Assembly (NCBI GenBank): GCA_037200525.1
Contig: JBBCGG010000001.1
Location: forward strand, 4,704,501 to 4,768,500
From: Methylocella sp.
GTDB taxonomy: Bacteria > Pseudomonadota > Alphaproteobacteria > Rhizobiales > Beijerinckiaceae
Reading direction: 5' to 3'
Length of the DNA: 64,000 nucleotides
Under the pieces are notes generated by a model that did no database searches, was not told the DNA's origin, and saw only the letters and a program-made list of their open reading frames with translations. The translations under genes were made by a program, and so were the position numbers. Of the stretch, positions 46,005 through 55,234 are shown in pieces (the stretch's first letter is position 1; every line of letters begins with the position of its first letter).

Positions 46005-47372
46005 ATGTCGCTGGTCAATAGCGCGCTCTCGGCGGTCTCCACGCAGATCTCGATACTTAGCGCCGGCTTTGTTGCGATTATCCGGCTGGCCGCAGCAGCG
46101 ACCGCGAACTTGTTTGGCTCCGCGGGGACCATCCAATCACGCCTGACTACAGCGTTGACCTCAACTGCTGGCCAACGTTTGGTCTTCAGCGTTCTACGCG
46201 CTCTCGCGCCGAATGTTCTAATTCAGCGAAAACTTATAACGGCCTACGACAATTGTGGGACTGCCTTTGTGACGCGGTTCGATGACGTCAAAGAAGTGCT
46301 TGGGCGAGACGAGGATTTCGAAGTCGTTTATGGCCCCCGGATGATGCAAATCACTGGCGGCCAAAACTTCTTCCTGGGCATGAAGAATACGCCCGAATTT
46401 ACTCGCGATATATCGAATATGCGGCTCGCCGTGCGCCGCGATGATATTGTCAGCATTATCGAACCGATCGCGCGTCAGCGCGCGGCGGAACTGGTCGACG
46501 CATCAAAGAACGGCCGCATAGACGTCCCACAAGATCTGACCCTGAGGACTCCGGCGCACTTGTTGAAGGACTATTTTGGTGCGCCCGGACCTTCCGAACG
46601 AGAGATGATCGATTGGACGACTGTAATGTTCTCCTATCTGTTCCTCGATTTGGGCGCCGATGCGGGCCTCGACGCTCGCGCGCTTGACGCCGCCGCGCAA
46701 TGCCGAGCCTATCTGGACGCCGTTATTCAAGAGCGAAAGATGCATCCGACGCGCAGCGACGATGTTGTAAACCGGTGCCTCGCCATGCAAGCGACCGGTC
46801 TTCCCGGGATGGATGATCTTGGCATCAGGAATTACCTCATCGGCTTGATCATCGGCGCTGTTCCGACGACGTCGCAAGCTGCTGTTCAGGCGCTCGATCA
46901 ACTGCTCGACCGTCCGGATGCGCTGGCCGGGGCGCAACAAGCCGCGCGAGTGAATGACGACGCGCTGCTGCGGCGGTATATTTTCGAGGCGCTGCGATTC
47001 AACCCTCCAAGCCCGATAATTTATCGACGAGCCGCGAGAGACACGGAGATCGCTCGCAATACCCTGCGGGCCTTGAAAGTACCAAAGTCGACCATGGTGA
47101 TGGCAATCCCATTTTCCGCGATGTTCGACAGAATAAAGCTCAAAGATCCGGACTGTTTCCGAATTGATCGTCCGTGGAGCGATTACGTTCTCTGGGGCGA
47201 TGGGCTACATACTTGTTTTGGAGCGCACATCAATCCGGTTCTGATTCCGGCGATATTAAAGCCGCTTCTTGCGCGGCAGGGCTTGCGGCGCGCGGCGGGG
47301 TCGGCTGGCCAAATCGACGCCGACGGGACGCGGCTTCCGGTGCATCTGTTTCTTGAGTTCGACGCGGCTTGA
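46005..47372 (+). CDS. Cytochrome P450-like protein
   Basis: A 455-residue protein with the P450 haem loop WGDGLHTCFGAHIN (thiolate Cys404) and K-helix E328-A-L-R331. The I-helix reads IIGAVPTTSQ at 282-290, where most P450s have acid-Thr; Pro287 takes the acid place while Thr288 and Thr289 remain. The first 55 residues are weakly hydrophobic and may touch the membrane. AGAGGA precedes the ATG. No ferredoxin or reductase gene is nearby, so electrons must come from elsewhere, or it may use peroxide. It follows the DyP-like gene in one operon. Confidence 0.8.
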   Translation: MSLVNSALSAVSTQISILSAGFVAIIRLAAAATANLFGSAGTIQSRLTTALTSTAGQRLVFSVLRALAPNVLIQRKLITAYDNCGTAFVTRFDDVKEVLGRDEDFEVVYGPRMMQITGGQNFFLGMKNTPEFTRDISNMRLAVRRDDIVSIIEPIARQRAAELVDASKNGRIDVPQDLTLRTPAHLLKDYFGAPGPSEREMIDWTTVMFSYLFLDLGADAGLDARALDAAAQCRAYLDAVIQERKMHPTRSDDVVNRCLAMQATGLPGMDDLGIRNYLIGLIIGAVPTTSQAAVQALDQLLDRPDALAGAQQAARVNDDALLRRYIFEALRFNPPSPIIYRRAARDTEIARNTLRALKVPKSTMVMAIPFSAMFDRIKLKDPDCFRIDRPWSDYVLWGDGLHTCFGAHINPVLIPAILKPLLARQGLRRAAGSAGQIDADGTRLPVHLFLEFDAA

Positions 47373-47391
47373 ATACGGAGGTCTAGAAGTT

Positions 47392-48186
47392 TTGAAAGAA
47401 ACGAGCGACACGCCGGGATCGTCGACCGCGATGGTTCTCCCGTCCCTTTTAACCTTTCCACCAATGATCGATAGCGAGATGTGTCGCTTCGTCTTGAACC
47501 GCTACGAGATCCCCTATCGGGAGACACCTCATATCTTTGGATGGGCATCTGTCCTCGCTCTGTTTTTAGCCGGAACAGTGCAAATCCCGGTGCTTTCTGG
47601 AGCGAACTATCGTCTGGTGGGACCGCGTCAGATCGTCGACCGCTTCGACAAAGATTGCGAGGCCGCGAGAAGGCTGATTCCCACTGACGCAACTTTGCGC
47701 GCCCAGGTCGAACTGGATTGGAGCGTTTTCAATGACGTTATCGGATTCGCGCCTGCCGTCGTGGCGTATTATCACCTGCTGCCGCACCGCGAGATCATGG
47801 TCGAGCCTTTTACTCGTGGCTTGCCCGCGTGCGAGGCGTCTTTTGTGCGGGCGGCATATCCGTTGGTTGCTGGACTGTTCAAGCTTCTTTTGCAGCTCAA
47901 TAAGACGAACGCACAAAAAGCCCTGGACCAACTCAGAGCAGTGTTTAATGAGACGGACGTGAGGCTGGCGGACGGGCGCAATTTTCTCGTCGGAGAAGCA
48001 TTGACCTTAGCCGACCTGCGGTTAGCGACCGCAGCGGCCCCGCTGGTGCTTCCGGAGGGTTACGGCAGTCCAATGCCGCCATTCGATCAAATGCCTTCGG
48101 AATTTCAGGCGATCATCACAGAAATGCGCCAGCGTCCCACAGCTAGATACGTGGAGCGGATCTACAAGAACTATCGAAACAGCTGA
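47392..48186 (+). CDS. Glutathione S-transferase-like protein, copy 1
   Basis: The start is TTG at 47392, ten bases after GGAGG and just past the P450 stop, giving 264 residues. The thioredoxin-like N-domain has LPSLLTFPPMIDSEMCRFVL, the cis-Pro strand VQIPVL and LVGPRQIVDRF. The helical C-domain includes YYHLLPHREIMVEPFTRG and FLVGEALTLADLRL, the GST N-capping region. The family conjugates glutathione to electrophiles or reduces peroxides, which fits the oxidative neighbours. A close paralogue is at 50971 and a broken one at 54258. Confidence 0.75.
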   Translation: MKETSDTPGSSTAMVLPSLLTFPPMIDSEMCRFVLNRYEIPYRETPHIFGWASVLALFLAGTVQIPVLSGANYRLVGPRQIVDRFDKDCEAARRLIPTDATLRAQVELDWSVFNDVIGFAPAVVAYYHLLPHREIMVEPFTRGLPACEASFVRAAYPLVAGLFKLLLQLNKTNAQKALDQLRAVFNETDVRLADGRNFLVGEALTLADLRLATAAAPLVLPEGYGSPMPPFDQMPSEFQAIITEMRQRPTARYVERIYKNYRNS

Positions 48187-48238
48187 CGGAGGCCCGCGAA
48201 TGTCGTGCGAGCGGTCGGGTCAGGCGGACGGCACGAAG

Positions 48239-48490
48239 GACATTCTGCGCCCTCGGATCGAAAACGCCGAAGGCGCCAAATTCTGGTTGCGCGTCATGAA
48301 CGCCGTCGTCGACGGATTGAGGGCTTTCCGGAAGCGATCAACGCCGTTTTCTCGCAGACGATCGTGCAAACTTGTGTCGTCCATCTCATCCGCCATTCAA
48401 GGGATTTTGCCTCTTGGAAAGACCGCAAAGTCCTCGCTGGCGCGTTGAAGACGATTTATCGAGCCAAAGCGCCGACGCGGCTAGAGCAGG
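48239..48490 (+). pseudogene. IS256-family transposase fragment
   Basis: The sequence reads EGAKFWLRVMN, then in a second frame AVVDGLRGFPEAINAVF-like and TIVQTCVVHLIRHSRDFASWKDRK, the central block of mutator-type (IS256) transposases. About 90 codons remain, with a frameshift and lost ends. Confidence 0.75.
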
Positions 48491-48574
48491 TTGTTTTTGG
48501 TTTGAATCGCTGTGGGGATTCCCGAATCGGGGAGATTTTGATTCAACCTGTTGGCTGAGTGGAGGCCGACAGGA

Positions 48575-49204
48575 ATGCCGAAGGCGTATTCGCAAGACTT
48601 GCGTGACCGCGTGATCGATGCGGTGGAGAGGGGTGGACTGAGCCGCCGCGCGGCGGCTCGGCGCTACGAGATCAGCGAATCCGTAGCTGTCAAATGGCTT
48701 GAGCGGGTTGAGCGGGAGGGCTCAAGAGAGCCTGTCGGGCACAGCGGCCACCGACCTGCCAAGCTGATGCCCCACCGTGATTTTCTGGAGACTGCGCGAC
48801 GCGAGAAGCCGGACATTACGCTTCAGGCGCTTTGCGATCACCTTTTGTCCGAGCGAGGCATCAAAGCCGACACCTCGATGATGAGCCGCTTCTTTCGCCG
48901 GATCGGCGTCACGTTTAAAAAAAGACCCTCGTCGCGCGAGCAGGATCGCCCGGACATAAGCCGTCACCGCAAACGATGGCGCGCCTACCAGGGCCTCATC
49001 GATCCCAAGCGACTGGTCTTCATCGACGAGACCTGGACGAAGACCAACATGACGCGCCTGCACGGCTGGGCACCGAAGGGCCAGCGGCTCGTCGACAAGG
49101 TTCCGCACGGCCATTGGGAGACCGCGACTTTCCTCGCCGCGCTGCGCAACGACCGCATCGAAGCCCCCTGTCTGATCGACGGACCTAAAAGCAGAATGCT
49201 CTAG
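48575..49204 (+). pseudogene. IS630-family transposase, truncated
   Basis: MPKAYSQDLRDRVIDAVERGG opens an IS630 transposase with HTH (SRRAAARRYEISESVAVKWLER) and the first Asp in RLVFIDETWTKTNMTR, plus VPHGHWETATFLAALR. It ends at LIDGPKSRML where the second Asp and Glu should follow. A terminal-repeat sequence (GATTCCCGAATCGGG) flanks it on the left (near 48516) and again at 49234 in the same orientation, so a second copy's left end was joined to it. Confidence 0.8.
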
Positions 49205-49329
49205 AGCGTTAGCCGAACTGAATGAATCGAGAGGGATTCCCGAATCGGGCTTGAGGTGATTCAAATCGTCTGCCGGAATTGGGAGCCCGGCAGACTACCC
49301 CAGCATGTATCCCCCCGAACGGTATGCGG

Positions 49330-49472
49330 CGGGATTGATCTGACGCCAATAAAGCGAATTTGTCCACGGCTACCCTGTTAAGAATACTAGCGAGCGCCGC
49401 GGTGAGAAAATCCTCGTACGGCGTCCCCTTCTCCCTCAGGCGATAATTGAATAAATTGGAGTAGATAGACAA
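49330..49472 (-). pseudogene. N-terminal stub of an unknown gene cut by IS630
   Basis: MSIYSNLFNYRLREKGTPYEDFLTAALASILNR begins like a real protein, with a pattern I associate with PD-(D/E)XK-type or defence-island proteins, then runs into IS630 end sequence after about 45 codons. The rest of the gene is not found in the window. Confidence 0.4.
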
Positions 49473-49556
49473 GCTTCTCTAAGCGCGAGCCTTTTACGGA
49501 GCCAAGTCTATCGGCGATGCCCGTCCCATGCAGTGCAGCAAGCGGACCAGATCAGC

Positions 49557-50627
49557 TGTTTGATCCCGGAATGAGATGACGCGGATCGATTTTGAAGATT
49601 TAAAAATCGGTTGTCCAGGCGTGAGCCATCGCCTCGAACGGCGTTTTCCATCGTAAGGCCTTGAGATGCTTGGCGAAGTTGTAGGCTGCGACGAAGGCGA
49701 GGACATGCGCTTTGAGGCTCTCGATATCCGGGTAGTGGAACAGTTTGAGCGTCGCATCCTTGATGGTGCGATTCATGCGTTCGGCTTGGCCATTGGTCCA
49801 CGGATGGTAAGGCTTGGTCAGCCGGTGTTCGATGCCATGCTCGATGCAGACTCGGTCGAAAATATGCGGGCCGAGAAATCGGCGGCTGGGGCCGTGGCGG
49901 TTTTTGGGCAGGTCGGCGAAGGCCATACCGCTGTCGGTCAACACCGTGTGGATTTTTTAGGGGAAGGCCGCCGCGACGTTGCGCAGAAAAGCCGCGCCCT
50001 CCCTCTTGCCGGCGCGGTCGTGGAACTCGACATAGGCGAACTTGGAGACGCGATCGATGGCCAGGAACATGATCAGTTTGCCGTCCGCATGGCGCAGTTC
50101 GCAGCTGTCGATGTGGACATAGCCGATTGCCGTCTGTGCGAACCGGCCGCGTTTCGTCGTCGCCTCGCTCGTCGGCAGCCGCGAGACGCCATGGCGTTCG
50201 AGACAGCGATGCAGGCTTGATCGCGTCAGCTTCGGGAGGCTGTCGCGCAGGCACCCCATGACGTCGTCGAGCGGCAGCAGCGTCCGCTGCCGGAATGCGA
50301 CGATCATGGCTTCCTCAACCGGCGTCAGCACTGTGCTCCGGTGTTCGCGCGGCCCCATCGGCGCATCCGCCGTCCCGGAGCGCGAGCGCCATTTCGCCAC
50401 TGTCGTTCGACTCAGCCCGTAACGTCTGGCGAGGACGCCCGTCTTCTCTTTCGACGCTTGGAGCTCGGCTCGAACTCGCGGCGTTGTCCGGGCGGAGCAG
50501 CCCAAGGTTCTAGCGATGCGAAGCATCGTTGGAAGGGCTGCGGAGGGGCTGCCATGAAGAATATCCGCCATAACGCTTCCTCCGCCTCACGGCTCAGCTT
50601 AGCGTCACGACTCCCCAGGACCAAACA
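49557..50627 (-). mobile_element. IS481-family element, copy 1 (1071 bp)
   Basis: TGTTTGATCCCGG (49557-49569) and CCAGGACCAAACA (50615-50627) are inverted repeats matching at 11 of 13 positions. The transposase fills the interior. Both ends are present, so this is a full-length copy. Confidence 0.85.
49600..50571 (-). pseudogene. IS481 transposase with a single nonsense codon
   Basis: MADILHGSPSAALPTMLRIA, an HTH region (RRYGLSRTTVAKWRSR) and the DDE integrase core are in frame except for TAA at 49957-49959, where AFP is followed by KIHTVLTDSGMAF; a Tyr codon is expected. Catalytic residues (HIDSCEL, LTDSG, NGQAERMNRT) are kept. One base change accounts for the loss. Confidence 0.85.
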
Positions 50628-50970
50628 CCTAGAGTTCGTCGACAACTCGGTCAATTTGCAACGCGGCGCCGTCTTCGATTGGCAACAAGAAGGGATTAGC
50701 TTTCTCGATGCCAGAATTACCGCGGTAACTGCGCCGTCTCAAAACGACATCGTCGCGTAACGGGAGTGTGTGGATTTGTGCTTGAGTTACGTCGCCGCGT
50801 TGAGCGACGTGATGCGCGGACACCCCTTCGACGCGACCTGCGCTGATCCGATCTTTTTAAGGCGACGGATCGACTCACCGCTGGCAAAAGGGCGTCGTTC
50901 GAAAGTCCACAAGGTGCTTTCGGTACGCTTGGTTAAAGAATACGACTGCCGGAACAGGGAGGCGAGAGGT

Positions 50971-51765
50971 TTGAAAAGAATTAGCGATGCTTCGAGATTG
51001 CGAACTGCAGCGGCTCTCCCGTCTCTCCTAGCGTTCCCAACGATGACTGACACTGACATGTGTCGCTTGATCTTGACCCATTATGAGATTCCTTATCGGG
51101 AGGACCCTCATATCTTTGGATGGGCCTCCGTTCTCGCCCTCTTTTCCGCGGGCTCGGTTCAAATTCCGGTCCTTGTTGGACCCGATTATCGTCTGGTGGG
51201 ACCGCGTCAGATCGCCGGCCGTTTTGATAAAGATTGTCCGGCCGCCGGAAAGCTTGTCCCCGACGACGCAACCTTGCGTGCTGAGTTCGAACTAGATTGG
51301 ACCACGTTCGATGGAGTCCTGGCGCGCACAACTGCAATTTTGGCGTATTATCATCTGCTGCCGCACCGCGAAATCATGATCGAGCCGCTCACGCGCGGCG
51401 TGCCGACGCTTGAAGCGTCGTTCGTGCGGAGCGCCTACCCGTTGTTTTCAGAACAATTCCGACTTCTCTTGCAACTCAACAAAGAAAACGCGCAAAAAGC
51501 ATTGGACCAAACCAGGGCCGTGTTCAACCAAACCGACGCACGGCTGGCGGACGGCCGGCGCTTTCTCGTCGGAGAGTCCTTGACCCTATCCGACCTAAGG
51601 TTTGTAAGCGCCGCCGCGCCCGTGCTTCTTCCGAAGGGTTACAGCTCTCCGATCCCGCCATTTGAGCGGATGCCCTCTGAGTTTCAAGCAATCATCACGG
51701 AAATGCGCCAACATCCTGCCGCTAGATATGTTGAAAGGATCTACGACAGTTACCGAAACAAATAA
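50971..51765 (+). CDS. Glutathione S-transferase-like protein, copy 2
   Basis: Starts with TTG after GAGG, in the same way as copy 1, and gives 264 residues. It keeps every block of copy 1: LPSLLAFPTMTDTDMCRLIL, HIFGWASVLALF, VQIPVLVGPDYRLVGPRQ, YYHLLPHREIMIEPLTRG, FLVGESLTLSDLRF and MPSEFQAIITEMRQ. The gene lies between two IS481 copies, away from the P450 gene. About 340 bases upstream are open in frame but unrecognised and may be remains of another gene. Confidence 0.75.
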   Translation: MKRISDASRLRTAAALPSLLAFPTMTDTDMCRLILTHYEIPYREDPHIFGWASVLALFSAGSVQIPVLVGPDYRLVGPRQIAGRFDKDCPAAGKLVPDDATLRAEFELDWTTFDGVLARTTAILAYYHLLPHREIMIEPLTRGVPTLEASFVRSAYPLFSEQFRLLLQLNKENAQKALDQTRAVFNQTDARLADGRRFLVGESLTLSDLRFVSAAAPVLLPKGYSSPIPPFERMPSEFQAIITEMRQHPAARYVERIYDSYRNK

Positions 51766-51977
51766 AAGGTGTCTTTGGCGCTTCTCTTGGTGGGGATCGA
51801 GAGGGTCGCAACAATAGGATTGATGTGGCTAGGACTCTCCGTGCTCCCCGAGCTGTTTGATCCCGGGCTTTGATGGAGCGATCTTTTCCATGGAATGGAA
51901 GGATGCGCTATGGCTCAAGTTCTCCACGGGAGCGCCACGACGACAGAGGCGGTGCGTCGAGCGATACAAAATAGTCA

Positions 51978-53321
51978 TGTCTGGACGGCGCCCGCCTATC
52001 AAGGGATTTCTTTCGGTGATGCGGTCGTTGGAGGTGCGGTCATGTCTCCGGCCTCTGTTGCTGCGGTTTTCCGCTGGGCCCTGATGGTATCCGCTGACCT
52101 TTTTAATCCTGATCAAGAGAACGAGCTCTAGGCTCCGACTATTTTGCAGGTTTTCAAGGCCGATTCTCGTTTTCTCCCCATCACCTCATGAGCACCCCGG
52201 ATTCAACCTTCAGGATTTACCCTGAAAAACGTATGCTTCCTTTCAGGCCGGCATTTCTCCATAACTCGCCCCGCCGCGCATGAGCGCGAAAGCGATGCGG
52301 GCAAGCTTGTTCGCGATGGCCACAGCGACGAGCTTGAAAGGCTTGGTGTCCAATAATCTGTCGGCCCATGTTCTCAGCGGATCGGTGCTGGCTCGGCGAT
52401 GATATAGAACGGCATGTGCTCCGACCACAAGCAGCTTCCGCAAGTATCGGTTGCCCATTTTGGAAACGCGCCCCAAGCGTTCCTTGCCGCCCGAAGACGC
52501 CTGCCGTGGGGTAAGCCCGAGAAACGCTGCGAACTCGCGTGGACCGGAAAAAGCAGAGACATCCTGTACGCTCGCCGCAAGAGCTGAGGCCGTGATGGGG
52601 CCGATCCCGGGAACTGTCATCAGGCGACGAGCCATTTCATTGGATCTGGCAATGGCGAGGATCGCGCGGTCGCTTTGCGCGATCTCTCCATCAATCTGCA
52701 TCAGTTGACGGACCAATGGCATCAAGGCTGAGCATACAATGGCCGGAACCGTCTCGTTCTCTTCCATGACGAGGCTTGCCAACGCACGCGCGTTGTTCGG
52801 ACCCTGCGCGGCGATTATGCCGATCTCGGACAGATGTCCTCTTAGGGCATTAAGGAGCTGTGTTCGTTGCCCGACCAGAAGCTCCCGGACCTTATGGTGC
52901 ATGAGCGCGGCCTGATTTTCGACGGATCGTACGGGGATAAAGCGCATAGACGGTCGCGTTACCGCCTCGCAGATCGCCGCCGCATCAGCGGCGTCATGAG
53001 ACGGGCATCATGGCCGAGTCTGATCAGTTCGCGTGCCCAGTAATGGGCAGAACCGCATGCTTCCAAGCCCACGACGCAGCGAGGCAAATCCGAAAAAAAA
53101 TTCAGGATGTCCTTCCGCCGGATTGTTTTGGCTATGACAATCTGGCCCGCTGCGTCGATCGCATGTACCTGGAAGACGTGTTTTGCGAGGTCAAGGCCAA
53201 CGGTCGTAACGGCGCTGAGATCAGCCGCAATCTTGCCCATGGATGGAACTCCTTCGTGAATGTTCGAGAACGGCCATATTGGCACGCCTTTTTTCCGGAT
53301 GGTGGGGAAACGGGCGCCGTC
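51978..53321 (-). mobile_element. IS110-family element inserted in IS481 copy 2
   Basis: Limits are the points where the IS481 reading breaks off and resumes. The transposase occupies 52243-53240 and about 260 bases at the left are non-coding. Confidence 0.6.
52243..53240 (-). pseudogene. IS110 transposase with an internal deletion
   Basis: MGKIAADLSAVTTVGLDLAKH begins the DEDD domain. After ARLMT a deletion of roughly 15 codons with a frameshift removes the usual YVK-x-NKTDAAD part; the sequence resumes at MRFIPVRSVENQAALMHHKV and runs to ARIAFALMRGG. The C-terminal domain PGIGPITASALAASVQDVSAF is complete. It differs from the IS110 at 33708. Confidence 0.8.
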
Positions 53322-54294
53322 CATCCCATCAAGAGAGCCTGAGGGCCTTGGCCGAGCGCTATGGGATCAACCAGAAGACCGCCGCCAAATGGAGGAAGCG
53401 GACCTCGGCGGGCGATCTGCCGACCGGTCCGAAAGAACCGAGGTCGACGGTCCTCTCGATTGAGGAGGAGGCGGTCGTGGTCGCCTTCCGGCGCCATACG
53501 CTGCTGCCGCTCGATGACTGTCTTTACGCGCTTCAGCCGACGATCCCGCATCTGACGCGGTCATCTTGCATCGCTGCCTGCAGCGGCATGGGATTTCCCG
53601 CCTGCCCGAAATCGAAGGGAACAAGCCGGCTCGACAGAAATTCAAATCATATCCGATCGGCTATTTCCATATCGACATCGCCGAAGTGCGTACCGCAGAG
53701 GGCAAGCTCTATTTGCTCGTGGCGATCGACCGCACGTCAAAATTCGCCTTTGTGGAGCTGCACGAGAAAGCCACCACGCGCGTCGCCGCCGATTTCCTGC
53801 GCGCCCTCATCCAGGCCGTACCCTACAGGATCCACACGGTGCTGACCGACAACGGCCTGCACTTCACCGACCCGCGCGGCGATGGTTGGAGCCCGACAGA
53901 GATCAAGAACATGATCGAACGTAAGGAGCCTTTCCGCGCCCATGCCTTCGAGCTGGCCTGCGGCCGCAACGACATCGATCATCGCCTGACCAAGCCCAAA
54001 CATCCCTGGACGAACGGCCAAGTGGAACGCATGAACCGAACGATCAAGGACGCCACCGTCAAGCGCTTCCATTACGAGACGCATGATCAGTTCAAAACGC
54101 ATCTCGCCGACTTCGTCGCCGCCTACAACTTTGCCCGACGGCTCAAGACCCTCAAGGGTCTCGCCCCATACGAATATATCTGCAAGCTCTGGACAAAGGA
54201 GCCAAACAGATTCAATCTAAATCCGCTCCATCATATGTCGGCACTAAACAGCTTAGAGCTCGGACGCAGGCGCATTCCTCTGATGATCGCCTAA
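53322..54294 (+). pseudogene. IS481 copy 2 transposase, main part
   Basis: ESLRALAERYGINQKTAAKW to TIPHLTRSS, then a one-base deletion near 53565 and on as HRCLQRHGISRLPEIEG. The DDE residues are present (YFHIDIAEV, LTDNGLHF, NGQVERMNRT). With the N-terminus cut off by IS110 and the frameshift, this copy is dead. The C-terminal reading passes beyond the element into the broken GST. Confidence 0.8.
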
Positions 54295-54415
54295 ATCTCA
54301 GAGGGCATTCTGTCAAATGGTGGAATTGGAGAGCTGTAACCCTCGGGAAGAAGCATCGGCGCCGCAGCGCTCCAAACCTCAGATCCGATAGGGTCAGGCG
54401 TTCTCCCACGAATCG
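54258..54415 (-). pseudogene. GST-like gene fragment, copy 3
   Basis: FVGERLTLSDLRF is followed, after a frameshift, by the equivalent of AAPMLLPEGYSSPIPPFDRMPSE, then an in-frame TAG and AIIRGMRLRP. This equals the C-terminal 55 residues of the two intact GST copies. The IS481 end cuts it at the left. It lies on the opposite strand to copies 1 and 2. Confidence 0.75.
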
Positions 54416-54532
54416 CGACCAGAGACTCGGCGAAGCGGGTGGGACATTCACGTCAGAAACCCTTGGAAAGCGGCGAGATGTTTCTGTGTCCCACCATTAA
54501 GTAAGCCCTTGATAACGTTGCGTTTGATGTAC

Positions 54533-54548
54533 CCGCCCCTGGGCACCA
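54533..54548 (+). other. 16-base match to the tRNA-Phe 3' end
   Basis: CCGCCCCTGGGCACCA repeats the last 16 bases of the tRNA-Phe fragment at 6005-6054 in the same orientation. Upstream bases do not match, so this may be a short attachment core or chance. Confidence 0.45.
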
Positions 54549-54568
54549 TTAATTTCAATAGGTTACGA

Positions 54569-54609
54569 AAACTATCCGAAACGAGTTTGACAAAAATTTC
54601 GGATAGTTT
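54569..54609. promoter_or_regulatory. Perfect 13-bp inverted repeat before the GIY-YIG-like gene
   Basis: AAACTATCCGAAA (54569-54581) and TTTCGGATAGTTT (54597-54609) flank a 15-base AT-rich spacer that contains TTGACA. It lies 45 bases upstream of the next gene and 20 bases after the tRNA-Phe-like 16-mer. An operator or recombination site is plausible. Confidence 0.55.
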
Positions 54610-54653
54610 GACAGACGATATGCTGGATTTGTTCCTCCCAAGGGCCGCCAAGC

Positions 54654-54986
54654 ATGCTCGCCTACTCATTCCGAGGAGCGTCAGGGAAGCGCTATCGCTA
54701 CGCGCTGTTTTCAGGCTTGAAGGCCACCGATCTGCCGGCTGAGCCAGGAATGTATATCGTGGCGTTCGGGCGCCCGTCTGACCCCGCGCCGGTATACGTC
54801 GGCGAATCGCAGAACGTCCGCAGCGCTTTCGAACGATCGCAACCTTGGCGCAAGGCGCGTGAAATCAGCGAAGAGACCCTGTTTTTCCTGCGGCTCGATC
54901 TGAGCGCGGGTGAAGCAGATAGGCGCGCAGAACAGGCGGACCTTGTCGCGGCTTACGACCCGCCGCTGAACGCTGCGCCGGCCTGA
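54654..54986 (+). CDS. GIY-YIG-like nuclease domain protein
   Basis: A 110-residue protein with the family order: GMYIVAF for the GIY strand, VYVGES for the YIG strand, NVRSAFERS holding the catalytic Arg helix, and EQADLVAAYDPPLNAA with the metal-binding Glu and final Asn. It would be a single-domain nuclease, as in small UvrC/homing-type proteins. The spacing is right but the motifs are loose, so activity is uncertain. It stands alone near the inverted repeat. Confidence 0.6.
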   Translation: MLAYSFRGASGKRYRYALFSGLKATDLPAEPGMYIVAFGRPSDPAPVYVGESQNVRSAFERSQPWRKAREISEETLFFLRLDLSAGEADRRAEQADLVAAYDPPLNAAPA

Positions 54987-55234
54987 GGATGCAGAGTGAA
55001 CGCGGGACAAGCTGCTGCGGGCCGCGAGCTATAAAGTGGTCTTGGGCTCCGGACGAGACCTGAAGGAACGTCATGGGTTCGGCTGCGCCTGTGGTCCGCC
55101 CGGTGCCGGGCCATTGGCAGCGATAATGTTTGGGCACATTAAATATTTTTTGACCTTGCGCGGCGTTTGTACTGACTTGCAAATACCGTTTTTTACACGA
55201 GTAAACGTCTGGCCATTCATCTCATCATGAGGAC

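Larger units (their letters stand above)
51854..54250 (+). mobile_element. IS481-family element, copy 2, split by IS110
   Basis: The left end TGTTTGATCCCGG is at 51854-51866 and a degenerate right end lies near 54250. The first 40 codons of the transposase (MAQVLHGSATTTEAVRRAIQ) are at 51910 and the rest starts again near 53322 (ESLRALAERYGINQK). The 1.35 kb between is an IS110 element. Confidence 0.75.

Noticed and set aside
50770-50970. In-frame extension of GST copy 2 by 67 residues
   Set aside because: The matching TTG start with GAGG in both GST copies and lack of similarity upstream show the gene begins at 50971.
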